From assembly GCA_000756795.1 (NCBI GenBank), contig CCSI01000002.1, positions 186,001 through 250,000 on the forward strand: a stretch of DNA of 64,000 bases, in the 5' to 3' direction. The notes under the pieces were generated by a model that saw only the letters and a program-made list of their open reading frames with translations, was not told where the DNA came from and ran no database searches. The position numbers and the translations under genes are program-made. This stretch comes from Qipengyuania vulgaris (lineage in GTDB: Bacteria; Pseudomonadota; Alphaproteobacteria; Sphingomonadales; Sphingomonadaceae). The stretch's first letter is position 1; each line of letters opens with the position of its first letter. Shown piece after piece: positions 37,327 to 47,206 of the stretch.

Positions 37327-38247
37327 CTAAGGCGTTTGCGGCTGAACCGGAACTGAAACCTGCGCTTTCATGAAATTCGTCACCCGCTCGAACACTTGCG
37401 GGTTGCGCCGCCACGGGCTGGTGAGCGCGAGCAGCGGATTGTTGTGCGCCTTGCCGGGAAGGTAGAGCGTCTCGACCTGCGACCCGACTGCATTCAGCGC
37501 TTTCTCGAGCGCCTTGGAGTTGCGGATGCGCACCACGGTGTCTTCCTCGCCATGCACAAGCAGCATGGGCGGCGCGGCGGCGGTGGCGTGGTTCACCGGC
37601 TGGCTTTCTTCGGCCGCGCCCACGCTTTCGAAAGCGGCACGACTGCGGTCGGTGTCGAAGGGATAGAAATCGTACGGGCCGGCGAGGCCCACGACGCCGC
37701 GGATGGCTTCTCGCGGTACGCCGGCTTCCGCGAGCCATTGCCCGTCGAGCGCGACCTGCGCGACATTATAGGCGCCTGCCGAATGGCCAGAAAGGAAGAG
37801 GTTGTCGGGGTCACCGCCGTGGCTCGCGATATTCTCGCGCACCCAGCCGATGACCGAGGCCGTGTCCTGCAGCATCGCCGGATAGCGCCCCGCCTCGTTT
37901 AGCCGGTAGCCGCCGAGCACCACGACATAGCCTTGGGGGGCGATATTGCGAGCGATGAAGCCGTAATCCTGCGGATTGCCATGCGCCCAGGCGCCGCCGT
38001 GGAAGAAGATGAAGACGGGCAGGGGCCCTTCTGCGCCCTCCTCGCGATAAACGATAAGCTGTTGCAGCGGATTCTCGCCGAACCGTTCCTCATGCACACG
38101 GGCAACATCGTGCGAGGGGCCAGCGAGGCTGTCGATATTGTCGAGGACTGCGGGCGCATTGCGTTGAAGGCCAATCCACAGCGCGAGGCCTGCAAGCGCC
38201 AACAGCGCGATGATGATGCCGAAGGCCCACATGACGCGCCTTTTCAT
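37327..38247 (-). CDS. alpha/beta hydrolase
   Basis: 306-aa hydrolase with an N-terminal signal anchor ('MWAFGIIIALLALAGLALWI'). The oxyanion loop is 'IFFHGGAWAHG', the nucleophile Ser is in 'FLSGHSAGAYN', the acid in 'LLVHGEEDTVV', and the His in 'LPGKAHNNPLL'. It resembles the hormone-sensitive-lipase/carboxylesterase group. The substrate is unknown. It overlaps the phosphatase gene by 4 bp and is followed after 11 bp by the BepA-like gene. Confidence 0.88.
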   Translation of the reverse strand: MKRRVMWAFGIIIALLALAGLALWIGLQRNAPAVLDNIDSLAGPSHDVARVHEERFGENPLQQLIVYREEGAEGPLPVFIFFHGGAWAHGNPQDYGFIARNIAPQGYVVVLGGYRLNEAGRYPAMLQDTASVIGWVRENIASHGGDPDNLFLSGHSAGAYNVAQVALDGQWLAEAGVPREAIRGVVGLAGPYDFYPFDTDRSRAAFESVGAAEESQPVNHATAAAPPMLLVHGEEDTVVRIRNSKALEKALNAVGSQVETLYLPGKAHNNPLLALTSPWRRNPQVFERVTNFMKAQVSVPVQPQTP

Positions 38248-39350
38248 TCCGCCGCCTCGGTTTCGCCCTTGCCGACCGAATCGACAATTTTCTCCGCCTC
38301 GCCGTCGTCGAGGAGGCCGATGGAGGCCAGGAAGTCGTGGCCCTTGTCATATCCCTCGCCCAGCCAGAGCGGGATGTTTGCTGCTTCGAGCGCAGCCTTG
38401 GCGGCGAGTTCCTCGGGGCTCATCGCCTCGCCCACCTTGCGGATGAAGACCGCCCGCACGCGGTCGGGATTATCGACCGCAATCGCGGAGAAGGCCGTGA
38501 GGTCGCCCTGCGAATCATCACCGATGAGCGCGAATTTGAGTTCGGGATAGGTCGCGATGATGCCCTCGATGGCCGCGCGCTTGTGCGCCCCGTGGCTGGA
38601 TGAGCCGAAGGTTTCGCGGTTGAGCCCCCAGTCGCGCAGCATGATGGGCCCGAGCGGAAGCCCGCGCCCTTTCATATAGGTGACGAGATAGGAGAACAGG
38701 TTCCATGGGCTCGAGGAGACATAGAAGAACGGGCGGCGCGAGGCATATTGGTGGTCACCCGCATGCCCCTCGCCCTCGGGCAGGCCGGGATTGCCGCCGA
38801 GCGCATTGTAAAACATATCTGCGCCCGGCACGAGGATGCGCTCCTCGGGCATCTGCATCAGCACGCGCCTCCAGTTGCGCATGACCGCGCGGAAATTGCC
38901 GGTGATGCCGGTTTCGATGATGGTGTCGTCAATGTCGGAAATCATCGCGAGGCCGGTCGCGGTCCCAGGGGCTAGAACGTGGCCATCGACGCATTGCTCA
39001 CCTTCGGTGTTCTTCCAGTGGAAGGTCACCGTCTCCCATTGCGGGTGCTCTTCATATTCCCATTCGCCCTCGAGGCGGATGTCGAAATGGACGAAACCTT
39101 CCTTGTCTGTAATGCCCTGGTGGCGGCGCTTCTCGCCGGAGGGAGAGGCCAGCTCCAGTTCTACCGGGAAACCTTCCACCTCGTGGCTGGCGAATTGCGA
39201 CATCATGGTGCGCATCGCGCGCCATTTGCTCGCCTTGCCGAACTCGCTCTTGCGCGAGCGGAGCGCCCGCACGGTGATGAACAGCCGCTCGCGGTTGCGA
39301 TAACCGAAATAGGGCTGGATGCGGGCGGGCGCGGTCGCGATAAATGGCAT
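38244..39350 (-). CDS. App1-like phosphatase domain protein (DUF2183)
   Basis: About 368-aa protein with the DUF2183 domain of yeast App1, a phosphatidate phosphatase. The catalytic DxDxT motif is in 'ISDIDDTIIETGITGNFRAV' (about residue 140), followed by 'FFYVSSSPWNLFSYL' and 'IGDDSQGDL'. The substrate in bacteria is unproven; a membrane-lipid role would fit the neighbouring envelope genes. ATG 39350 is preferred over GTG 39359. First gene of a likely five-gene operon. Confidence 0.87.
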   Translation of the reverse strand: MPFIATAPARIQPYFGYRNRERLFITVRALRSRKSEFGKASKWRAMRTMMSQFASHEVEGFPVELELASPSGEKRRHQGITDKEGFVHFDIRLEGEWEYEEHPQWETVTFHWKNTEGEQCVDGHVLAPGTATGLAMISDIDDTIIETGITGNFRAVMRNWRRVLMQMPEERILVPGADMFYNALGGNPGLPEGEGHAGDHQYASRRPFFYVSSSPWNLFSYLVTYMKGRGLPLGPIMLRDWGLNRETFGSSSHGAHKRAAIEGIIATYPELKFALIGDDSQGDLTAFSAIAVDNPDRVRAVFIRKVGEAMSPEELAAKAALEAANIPLWLGEGYDKGHDFLASIGLLDDGEAEKIVDSVGKGETEAAE

Positions 39351-39410
39351 GGGGGGCACCGCTAGCCTGCGGCAGCCCCCATTCTCAAGGCCTTATTGTG
39401 TTTAGCCGCT

Positions 39411-41807
39411 TTACTGGCTGGCGAGCTTGCGCTGCGCGCTTTCCATCAGGATGGAATCGTGCGGCACTTCGCCCAACACTTCGGTCTCGCCATTGGCGTG
39501 GCGGCGGACCATGACGAGCGCCATGTCCGGACCCTGGCGCGCGACGGCATCGAGCGGGAAGTGCTCGATGACATCCTGCGGCGCGCGGGCGTGATGCTCC
39601 GAAGCGATGACCGCCTTGATCGAGACATCGAAGGCGCGGCCGACGGCTTCGTAGAGAGCACGGCGGCTGAGGTCGTTGGTGTTGCGCGCCGCTTCCGAAA
39701 GGTCGCGCACGGCGGCGAGCAGGCCGGTCAGGCTTTCCGGCTCGGCAGTTTCGGCAACGGCGATCTCCTGTGCAGGCTCGACGGATTCGACCGCTTCGAC
39801 GACTTCGACCGCTTCCACGACCTCGACGGTCTCGGCAGACTCGAGGACTTCTTCTTCCTCGATGGCTTCGGCAGGAACATATTCCTCTGCTTCGACCGGC
39901 TCCGGCTGGACCTCGGCTTCGACTTCCTCGACTTCGGCCACCTCGAATTCCGCGCCCAGTTCGAGCGGCTCTTCGGCAGCCTCGACGGATTGTTCTTCGG
40001 CTACCAATTCCACTGGGGCAGGCGAGTATTCGTAAGTCGTTTCGCTGACCGGCTCGTTTTCGACCGTAGCTTCGAGGTGCTCCTTGGCTTCAATCTCTTC
40101 GACTGGGGCCTCTTCGCTCAGTTCGAGCGGAGTGTAGGCCTCTTCCTCGGCTTCCGGTTCAGATGCGATGTCGGATAGCTCGAGCGGCTGCTCTTCCTCG
40201 GCGATTTCAACTTCGGCCACTTCGGTCACTTCCGCTTCGTAAGTCTCGGCTTCCGCAGCGACTTCGACCGGCGCGACTTCTTCGTATGCCGGTTCTTCGC
40301 TAACCTCGGGCGCGTAGTCATACGCAGCTTCGTTCACCGGCTGGTAGCTGTTGTCGGCCTCGGCAACCGGCTCGTCTTCGACCGGCTGTTCGTAGCTCGC
40401 GGCCTCGTAACTGTCCTCGGCGTAAGCCTCTGCCTCGTCCTCCTCGCTGTAAGGCTCGGGCGAAAGCAGCGAATCGACCGAGGGGGCCTTGGGGCGGAAA
40501 AGCTTGCTTGCGTCAGCTTTCTCGGCCTCTTCGGGCTCGGGGGTGTCTGACAGCGTCGCAAGGTCGACCGTCTTCTTGCCGCGCGTGCCTGCATTAACCA
40601 GCGAGAGCAGGCGCGAATTGAGGTCGATATTGGCGAGCGGATTTACCAGGTCGTCGACATCTTCCTCTTCGGGTTCGTCCTCGTCCCATTCGGGCAGGCC
40701 ATAGTCGGCTGCGGTGGTGATGCCACCAGGCGCGGGCGCCTCTTCCTCTTCGGCAGCAGCTGCGCCGCCGATGGGGTTGCCGAGTGCGTCGGTCAGGCGC
40801 TGGCGCTTCGGAGCTGCCTCTTCGGGAGCGGCCTCATAGGGCGATGGCGAGTAGTCTTCGGTCACGGCTTCCTCCGGCTGGGAGTGGACAGCTTCGTAAA
40901 TGGCGGGATCGTTGGCTTCGAATTCGTCTTCGGCAGCGAGATTCTCTTCCTCGTCGCTCTGGCCAAAACTCGGGGTCGGCAAATCGCCGAACGCGCCCGC
41001 TTCGTTGAGCGCAGAGCCGCGCAGTTCGAGGATGTTGTCGTCGCTTTCCCAATGGTCGCCGGCATCATCGAACGCGGCCTCTTCGGCCACTTCCTCGACT
41101 TGCTCGGGCTGCGTGTAATCGTCGAAGTGGACGATATCGGCAGTGGGTGCGGGCTCGGCCTCGACCTCTGGTTCGATGGCGGTCATGGAGTAATCCATCG
41201 CGCGGTCGATTTCCTCGAGCAGCGCGTCGGCAGTCTGCGCGTCGGCGACTTCCTTCCAGTTCACCACCGCGTAAACAAAGTCGATGGTGTCGTGGTCGCT
41301 CGAATAGGGCAGCAGCACGCCGCGATAGGCAACCATCTGGCCGCGCGCGTTGGGCGATTCGGCTTCGAAAGTGACAGGTCCTTGCGCCTGCACCACGCGA
41401 AGGTAGTTTTCGGCAATCTTCGAGAGCAGCGAGCCTGCTGGAATTTCCTGCAGGGTCTCGATGGGCTCGAGCTCGCGACATTCTTTCGCGAGCTCGTCAC
41501 CGATGAACTGCAGCGTGGGCGTGCCGCTGCCGGTCGAGAAGTCGAACAGTACCGAATAGGGTCCGAAATCGCCGAGGAATTCGGGCTCGAGGTCCTCGAT
41601 ATGCGGCAAGTCCTGTTCGCCGAGCAGGCTCGACCAGTGGTTGTAGGCGCGCACCTGCATGCGGCGCTCGTCTTGGCCCACGGGCGAGGGCGGCGGATTT
41701 GAGTGGGCGCCCGTATCGGTGTTGGCATCATAGGCGGAATCGTCCGACGCATCGCCGAATTCCTGCCCCGCGCCGAAAGCGCCGAATTCCCCGCCAAGCC
41801 TGTCCAT
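39411..41807 (-). CDS. large acidic protein with N-terminal PAS-like domain, 798 aa
   Basis: Unusual protein with three parts. Residues about 45-195 look like the PAS-like domain (PAS_5 type) of sphingomonad proteins ('WSSLLGEQDLPHIEDLEPEF'). Residues about 200-690 are extremely rich in Glu, Val and Ala, with many 'VEAVE/EVEEA' runs, and are probably disordered or extended. Residues 690-798 form a small globular domain ('LLAAVRDLSEAARNTNDLS') ending in 'DSILMESAQRKLASQ'. No membrane segment or signal peptide. Function unknown; the layout suggests a scaffold or localisation factor. Confidence 0.8.
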   Translation of the reverse strand: MDRLGGEFGAFGAGQEFGDASDDSAYDANTDTGAHSNPPPSPVGQDERRMQVRAYNHWSSLLGEQDLPHIEDLEPEFLGDFGPYSVLFDFSTGSGTPTLQFIGDELAKECRELEPIETLQEIPAGSLLSKIAENYLRVVQAQGPVTFEAESPNARGQMVAYRGVLLPYSSDHDTIDFVYAVVNWKEVADAQTADALLEEIDRAMDYSMTAIEPEVEAEPAPTADIVHFDDYTQPEQVEEVAEEAAFDDAGDHWESDDNILELRGSALNEAGAFGDLPTPSFGQSDEEENLAAEDEFEANDPAIYEAVHSQPEEAVTEDYSPSPYEAAPEEAAPKRQRLTDALGNPIGGAAAAEEEEAPAPGGITTAADYGLPEWDEDEPEEEDVDDLVNPLANIDLNSRLLSLVNAGTRGKKTVDLATLSDTPEPEEAEKADASKLFRPKAPSVDSLLSPEPYSEEDEAEAYAEDSYEAASYEQPVEDEPVAEADNSYQPVNEAAYDYAPEVSEEPAYEEVAPVEVAAEAETYEAEVTEVAEVEIAEEEQPLELSDIASEPEAEEEAYTPLELSEEAPVEEIEAKEHLEATVENEPVSETTYEYSPAPVELVAEEQSVEAAEEPLELGAEFEVAEVEEVEAEVQPEPVEAEEYVPAEAIEEEEVLESAETVEVVEAVEVVEAVESVEPAQEIAVAETAEPESLTGLLAAVRDLSEAARNTNDLSRRALYEAVGRAFDVSIKAVIASEHHARAPQDVIEHFPLDAVARQGPDMALVMVRRHANGETEVLGEVPHDSILMESAQRKLASQ

Positions 41808-41918
41808 TGCAGCAATCGCCCCTTGAAAAGAGTGTTCTTCAAGGTTGGGCTATGCGCCCGACGTGCTGAAAAAATGGTTAAAGAGGCCTCAACCCTGTGG
41901 CTTTCGGCAGGCTTCGCT

Positions 41919-42365
41919 TCAGAGCATGTAGCGCATCTTGATGGTCATCGCCCGGTCCTCGCCCGCCATGTCGAATACGGCATCCTTGAAGCTGGGCGGG
42001 CCCATGCGCACCGGCGCATCGCGGGAAAAGCCGAAGCCTTCCTTGGGCATCATGCCCAGCGCGCGGTCGGCCTTGCCGTTGGCGTTTTCGTCATGAAGCA
42101 GCGCGATGGCATAGCGGCCGGGCTTCACACCGGTAAAGGTCAGCGTAAGCGTGCCCTCATGCGCAGCGACCTTGGCCGATTTCACCCCTTGGACCCCGCG
42201 GCACTTGGGAAAACTTTTGTCGCTCGTAGTCATGCAGGCGAGCACGACCCCGTCGGCGTTGCGCAAATTGGTCACCGTCACCGTGATGGTCGAACCCGCT
42301 TCGGGAGCAGGCGCGCCCGCGCCCAGCGCCAGCGCGGCGAGCGGCAGGAGAGCGGCGCGCCTCAT
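41919..42365 (-). CDS. DUF2141 domain-containing exported protein
   Basis: 148-aa exported protein: the signal peptide is about 1-18, then the DUF2141 pattern 'ITVTVTNLRNADGVVLACM', 'GRYAIALLHDENANGKAD' and 'PKEGFGFSRD'. The beta-rich fold is uncharacterised; family members occur near carotenoid or sterol-desaturase genes. It overlaps the desaturase gene by 4 bp (ATGA), which supports a joint function. Confidence 0.85.
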   Translation of the reverse strand: MRRAALLPLAALALGAGAPAPEAGSTITVTVTNLRNADGVVLACMTTSDKSFPKCRGVQGVKSAKVAAHEGTLTLTFTGVKPGRYAIALLHDENANGKADRALGMMPKEGFGFSRDAPVRMGPPSFKDAVFDMAGEDRAMTIKMRYML

Positions 42366-43078
42366 ATGTTTGCGCTCAGTCCCTTGTCGGTTCCGCAGAG
42401 CCGGTCCCAGAACCGGAAGTAGAGTCCGTAATTGCATTTGTACTCTTCGTGGTGACGTTGGTGGTGGCTGGCGGTTATCAGCCATCCCCCTAACCGTGAG
42501 TGAACCAGCGTGCGCGGAAACATCTCCCAGCCCATGTGATTGGTCACGCCCATCACCGTCATCACCAGCAGCACGAGGCCGAGCATGGCAACATGGATGG
42601 GAACGAGGAAGACGAGCAGCGGGATGACAATCGCGCCGGTAATCGCCTCCCACGGGTGGAAGCTCATCGCCGCCCACGCGGTCGGCGGGCGGCTGGCATG
42701 GTGTACGGCATGCATGGCGCGGAACCACTTGGGGCGATGCATGAGCCGATGCGTCCAGTAGAACCACGCGTCGTGGAGGAAGAGATAGAGCAGCGGCGCG
42801 AGCGGCAGGTACCATAGGGGCATCGCATCCCACTCGGTATAAAGCCTGGTCCAGCCATGCTCCTGCCAACCCCATGCGACCACGCCTGCGGGAATGCCGT
42901 AGATCGCCGCTGATGCAAGCGACCAACCGATTTCCCTGCGTATCTGCCGCCCAAGTCTGGCGTGGTAGCCGGGCAGTCGCAGGCTCGTCGCCAGCGCGAA
43001 GACTCCGCTCGACGCGAGATAGCGAGCGGCCACGATGGCGGTCATCGCCAAGGCTGAAAAGATGATGGCAGTCCACAT
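42362..43078 (-). CDS. sterol desaturase / fatty acid hydroxylase superfamily
   Basis: 238-aa membrane di-iron enzyme. Histidine clusters are 'HDAWFYWTHRLMH', 'HAVHHASRPP' and 'HHQRHHEEYKCNYG', matching the HX3H/HX2HH set of the superfamily, with four or so hydrophobic segments between them. The substrate (sterol, hopanoid, carotenoid or lipid chain) cannot be told from sequence. Cotranscribed with the DUF2141 gene. Confidence 0.9.
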   Translation of the reverse strand: MWTAIIFSALAMTAIVAARYLASSGVFALATSLRLPGYHARLGRQIRREIGWSLASAAIYGIPAGVVAWGWQEHGWTRLYTEWDAMPLWYLPLAPLLYLFLHDAWFYWTHRLMHRPKWFRAMHAVHHASRPPTAWAAMSFHPWEAITGAIVIPLLVFLVPIHVAMLGLVLLVMTVMGVTNHMGWEMFPRTLVHSRLGGWLITASHHQRHHEEYKCNYGLYFRFWDRLCGTDKGLSANI

Positions 43079-43140
43079 GGGTAGGCCACCTATGCCGCAA
43101 AGACCTTAACGAGAACAGATGCTCTGTTCGCTATTCCCGG

Positions 43141-43626
43141 TCACTCGCTATTGCCCCAAGGCGCGCAATGCGGGTCCGCTCCGACAGTCGCACGGCGCAG
43201 CGAGGCGCGGGCAATCCGCTCGACCTCGGTCTTGCGGCGCGCGGCGGCGAGCGGATGGAGCGGAGCGGGGCGCACGATTTCACCATCATAGCCATCGGCC
43301 ACTACGATGCCGCAGCAATCGGGACGATAATCCTCGCCGTCGAGCACGGCGCGGTCGAGATGCGGCGGCAGGCCCCAGTAGAAGCGGTCGCAGAAATCGA
43401 GATAGTCGGGCCACTTGCCGTCGCCGAGCAAATCGCCGCGCTGCACTTTCACCTCGACGATGATGATGCGCCCCTTGGGGTCGAGCCCCATCAAATCGGC
43501 GCGGCGGCCGTTGCGCAAAGGCATTTCGGGCAGCAGCCACACGCCGTTGCGCGCAAACAGCCGTTGGATGCCGCGGCAGACGCTGCCCGCGTCAGGCAGC
43601 GTGTCGAGTACAGGGGAATCGCTCAT
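43141..43626 (-). CDS. mmcB: MmcB family DNA repair protein
   Basis: 161-aa protein matching the MmcB family found next to SOS-induced functions in Caulobacter. Signatures are 'GRRADLMGLDPKGRIIIVEV' with catalytic-like Asp/Glu-X-Lys ('VEVKVQRGDLLGDGKWPDYL'), a PD-(D/E)XK-type nuclease pattern, and 'FYWGLPPHLDRAVL'. ATG 43626 is preferred; a further in-frame start lies at 43644. Confidence 0.85.
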   Translation of the reverse strand: MSDSPVLDTLPDAGSVCRGIQRLFARNGVWLLPEMPLRNGRRADLMGLDPKGRIIIVEVKVQRGDLLGDGKWPDYLDFCDRFYWGLPPHLDRAVLDGEDYRPDCCGIVVADGYDGEIVRPAPLHPLAAARRKTEVERIARASLRRATVGADPHCAPWGNSE

Positions 43627-43677
43627 GGCGATTAATTGGAACATAATGGGAACGCGGTCAAGCCGCGTGCGGCGGGA

Positions 43678-44076
43678 TTATTCCGCCGGAGCAAGCGCGA
43701 GGATGGCCTCGCGCGCATTGTGAAACTCGCGCCACAGTGTCAGTGCCGCGCTGGTCGTGTCCAGTCCCTGCGCGGTGAGCGAAAGCAGCGCGCGAAGCCC
43801 CGGCTGCATCACCGCGGCAAGGTCGTCGACCCCGCGCACGACCATTTCCAGCTTCGCCCCGCCGATGGCGACCGCGCGTTCGGGAAGCCCGCGGATTTCC
43901 GCATCGACCGGCTCTTCGCCAAGCTGTGCAAGGATGCCGACGGCGGCGGCCGCCTCGTGCACCGCGTCCCACTGGACCGAGAGCGCGGCAGGCTCGTTGA
44001 TGCGCACATCCTGCTCGCCTGCGGGCGGCAGCATCGTCGCAAGCGACAGGTCGAATTCGTGGGACATCGCGCTCAT
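43678..44076 (-). CDS. hypothetical protein, about 132 aa
   Basis: Unassigned. The acidic product is rich in Ala and Leu, with no signal peptide or membrane helix; coding-like third-position GC supports it. Starts at ATG 44076 and ATG 44067 ('MSHEFDLSLA') are both possible. It lies between mmcB and tRNA-Arg, at the outer flank of the integrated element. Confidence 0.6.
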   Translation of the reverse strand: MSAMSHEFDLSLATMLPPAGEQDVRINEPAALSVQWDAVHEAAAAVGILAQLGEEPVDAEIRGLPERAVAIGGAKLEMVVRGVDDLAAVMQPGLRALLSLTAQGLDTTSAALTLWREFHNAREAILALAPAE

Positions 44077-44178
44077 GGATGCCAAGCTACGCCGCGTCGC
44101 TTGCCAAATTCCTAACGCGCGATTCACTTAAGCGGTTTTTTCTAGCCCGACCCCGCCAGCCTTGCTAAGCGCCCCCGC

Positions 44179-45860
<1,682 letters not shown>

Positions 45861-45890
45861 CTTATGTCTCACCGTATTCGCGCATTCGAC

Positions 45891-46091
45891 TCAATTGTCG
45901 AAAAGAGCCGCGATTTCCGCACCGAGGAAACGGTCAATCAATGCGACCTCTTCTCCCAGAACGAATGTAGAACAATCCAACAAACATTCCACCCGAAAAT
46001 TCGGTAAAATGTTCTGGCAGTTTGGGTACGCGCCATCAGAATTGTCAGGTCCATCGATGCCGATTTTCGGCGGCTTGAAATAAGCTGTCAT
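45891..46091 (-). CDS. possible small ORF upstream of the recombinase, 66 aa
   Basis: 66-aa open frame that ends 30 bp before the recombinase start on the same strand, a place where excisionase-like or control genes often sit. No family is recognised, and an overlapping plus-strand frame competes. The interval 45861-46162 otherwise holds only an inverted repeat. Low confidence. Confidence 0.25.
   Translation of the reverse strand: MTAYFKPPKIGIDGPDNSDGAYPNCQNILPNFRVECLLDCSTFVLGEEVALIDRFLGAEIAALFDN
45983..46013. repeat. nested inverted repeat in the element
   Basis: Outer arms AACATT and AATGTT enclose the inner hairpin CCGAA-AA-TTCGG. It lies about 125 bp upstream of the recombinase start, in an AT-richer stretch. 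It may be an operator or a recombination accessory site. Confidence 0.4.
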
Positions 46092-46162
46092 GGACTATTT
46101 CATGACGAGCAGATGGACGCAGCGCTGCGCGACCCACGTGCATTTTTTAATCGACGCAGATT

Positions 46163-46981
46163 TTACCGGGTCAGGCGCACCTCGGGCAAAACATCGAGGA
46201 AGAAAAACGTCCGCCGTTCGGAATCGATAGCGCCTTCGAAATCCATCAGCTTGCGTCGGCCAAGGGTGCCGAGCCAGTCTGCTGCCTTGTCGATCTCTTT
46301 CTGACCCTGAGTATCGTGGTCGGCAATCGGTTCGTCTCTCCCGGATTTGCAGCCCAGTCCGGAGTCCTGAAGAACAGCAATGCGATAGTGATCGACGAGG
46401 GACCTTACGGTGGTGCGTGATCCGTATGGCAGATGGTCGAAGTCGAATGCGGGCAACCCGAAGGCGGAGCAGATTAGTAACTTCCCAGCAGTCTCATATC
46501 GTTGCGCCATCGTTTCGAATTCGTTGGCGAGATATGACACGCTCTGAATGAAGCGGCACACACCTACGGATAGGCATTCAAGAGGCGTGAGAGCCGAATA
46601 CCGGGTCGCAACTGCGGTCTTGCCCGAGTTCGCGACGGGTTCTCGTTGCTCGTCCAACGTTATGCCAAGAACCGTAGTAGGAATTGATGAGAGTGGATCT
46701 GACTCCCTAGAAAGCCTCTCCCAGATTGCTGGCACAGTCACATCAAGACGATTGCGGAGCCCGACGAGATCGCGACCGTTAAGATTTCCCAACCTCTTCC
46801 GCAGTAAGGGATCCATCTGTTTAAGGCTTATCGCAGGTTCCGAGTCGGTGATCGCAGCCAAAGGCCGGCCGGGTGAGCGGCTTGTGATCCGATGTATCCG
46901 CTCTGCTTCCCCATTCTGGCCATTTCGCTCAAGTGCAAGCTTATTGCGAAGCTGCCGTTTGCGGATCCGATGTGTTGCCAA
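46163..46981 (-). CDS. hypothetical protein of the integrated element, 272 aa
   Basis: No family recognised. The 272-aa product has a basic N-terminus ('MATHRIRKRQLRNKLALE'), no signal or membrane segment, and mixed helical/loop composition. GC at third positions is lower than in the core genes, consistent with imported DNA. It reads toward the recombinase gene and is probable cargo of the tRNA-Arg element. Confidence 0.6.
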   Translation of the reverse strand: MATHRIRKRQLRNKLALERNGQNGEAERIHRITSRSPGRPLAAITDSEPAISLKQMDPLLRKRLGNLNGRDLVGLRNRLDVTVPAIWERLSRESDPLSSIPTTVLGITLDEQREPVANSGKTAVATRYSALTPLECLSVGVCRFIQSVSYLANEFETMAQRYETAGKLLICSAFGLPAFDFDHLPYGSRTTVRSLVDHYRIAVLQDSGLGCKSGRDEPIADHDTQGQKEIDKAADWLGTLGRRKLMDFEGAIDSERRTFFFLDVLPEVRLTR

Positions 46982-47206
46982 AGCCCCTGCCGGAAGTATT
47001 CACCTCGCAGGCGCGGTCATGAAGAACATTGCGTCAAAAATGCTTTTTAAATAGCTATAAGTGGATTTGTATCTGTGATTGTCCGCGCAAGCGACAATGA
47101 ATATCTCGGCCAAAGCAGATGGCCTGCCAACTCAGTGACACAGGATTGACCCAATCCCTCTCTTCATGAAACCGAGTTTCAGCTGCCGTTTAGGAGAGCC
47201 TCTTTG

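Noticed and set aside
46027..46042. Possible right attachment site (GGGTACGCGCCATC, similar to the tRNA-Arg 3' end GGGTGCGCCATC)
   Set aside because: Has a 2-bp insertion, and the rest of the T arm is not repeated; too short to be convincing.
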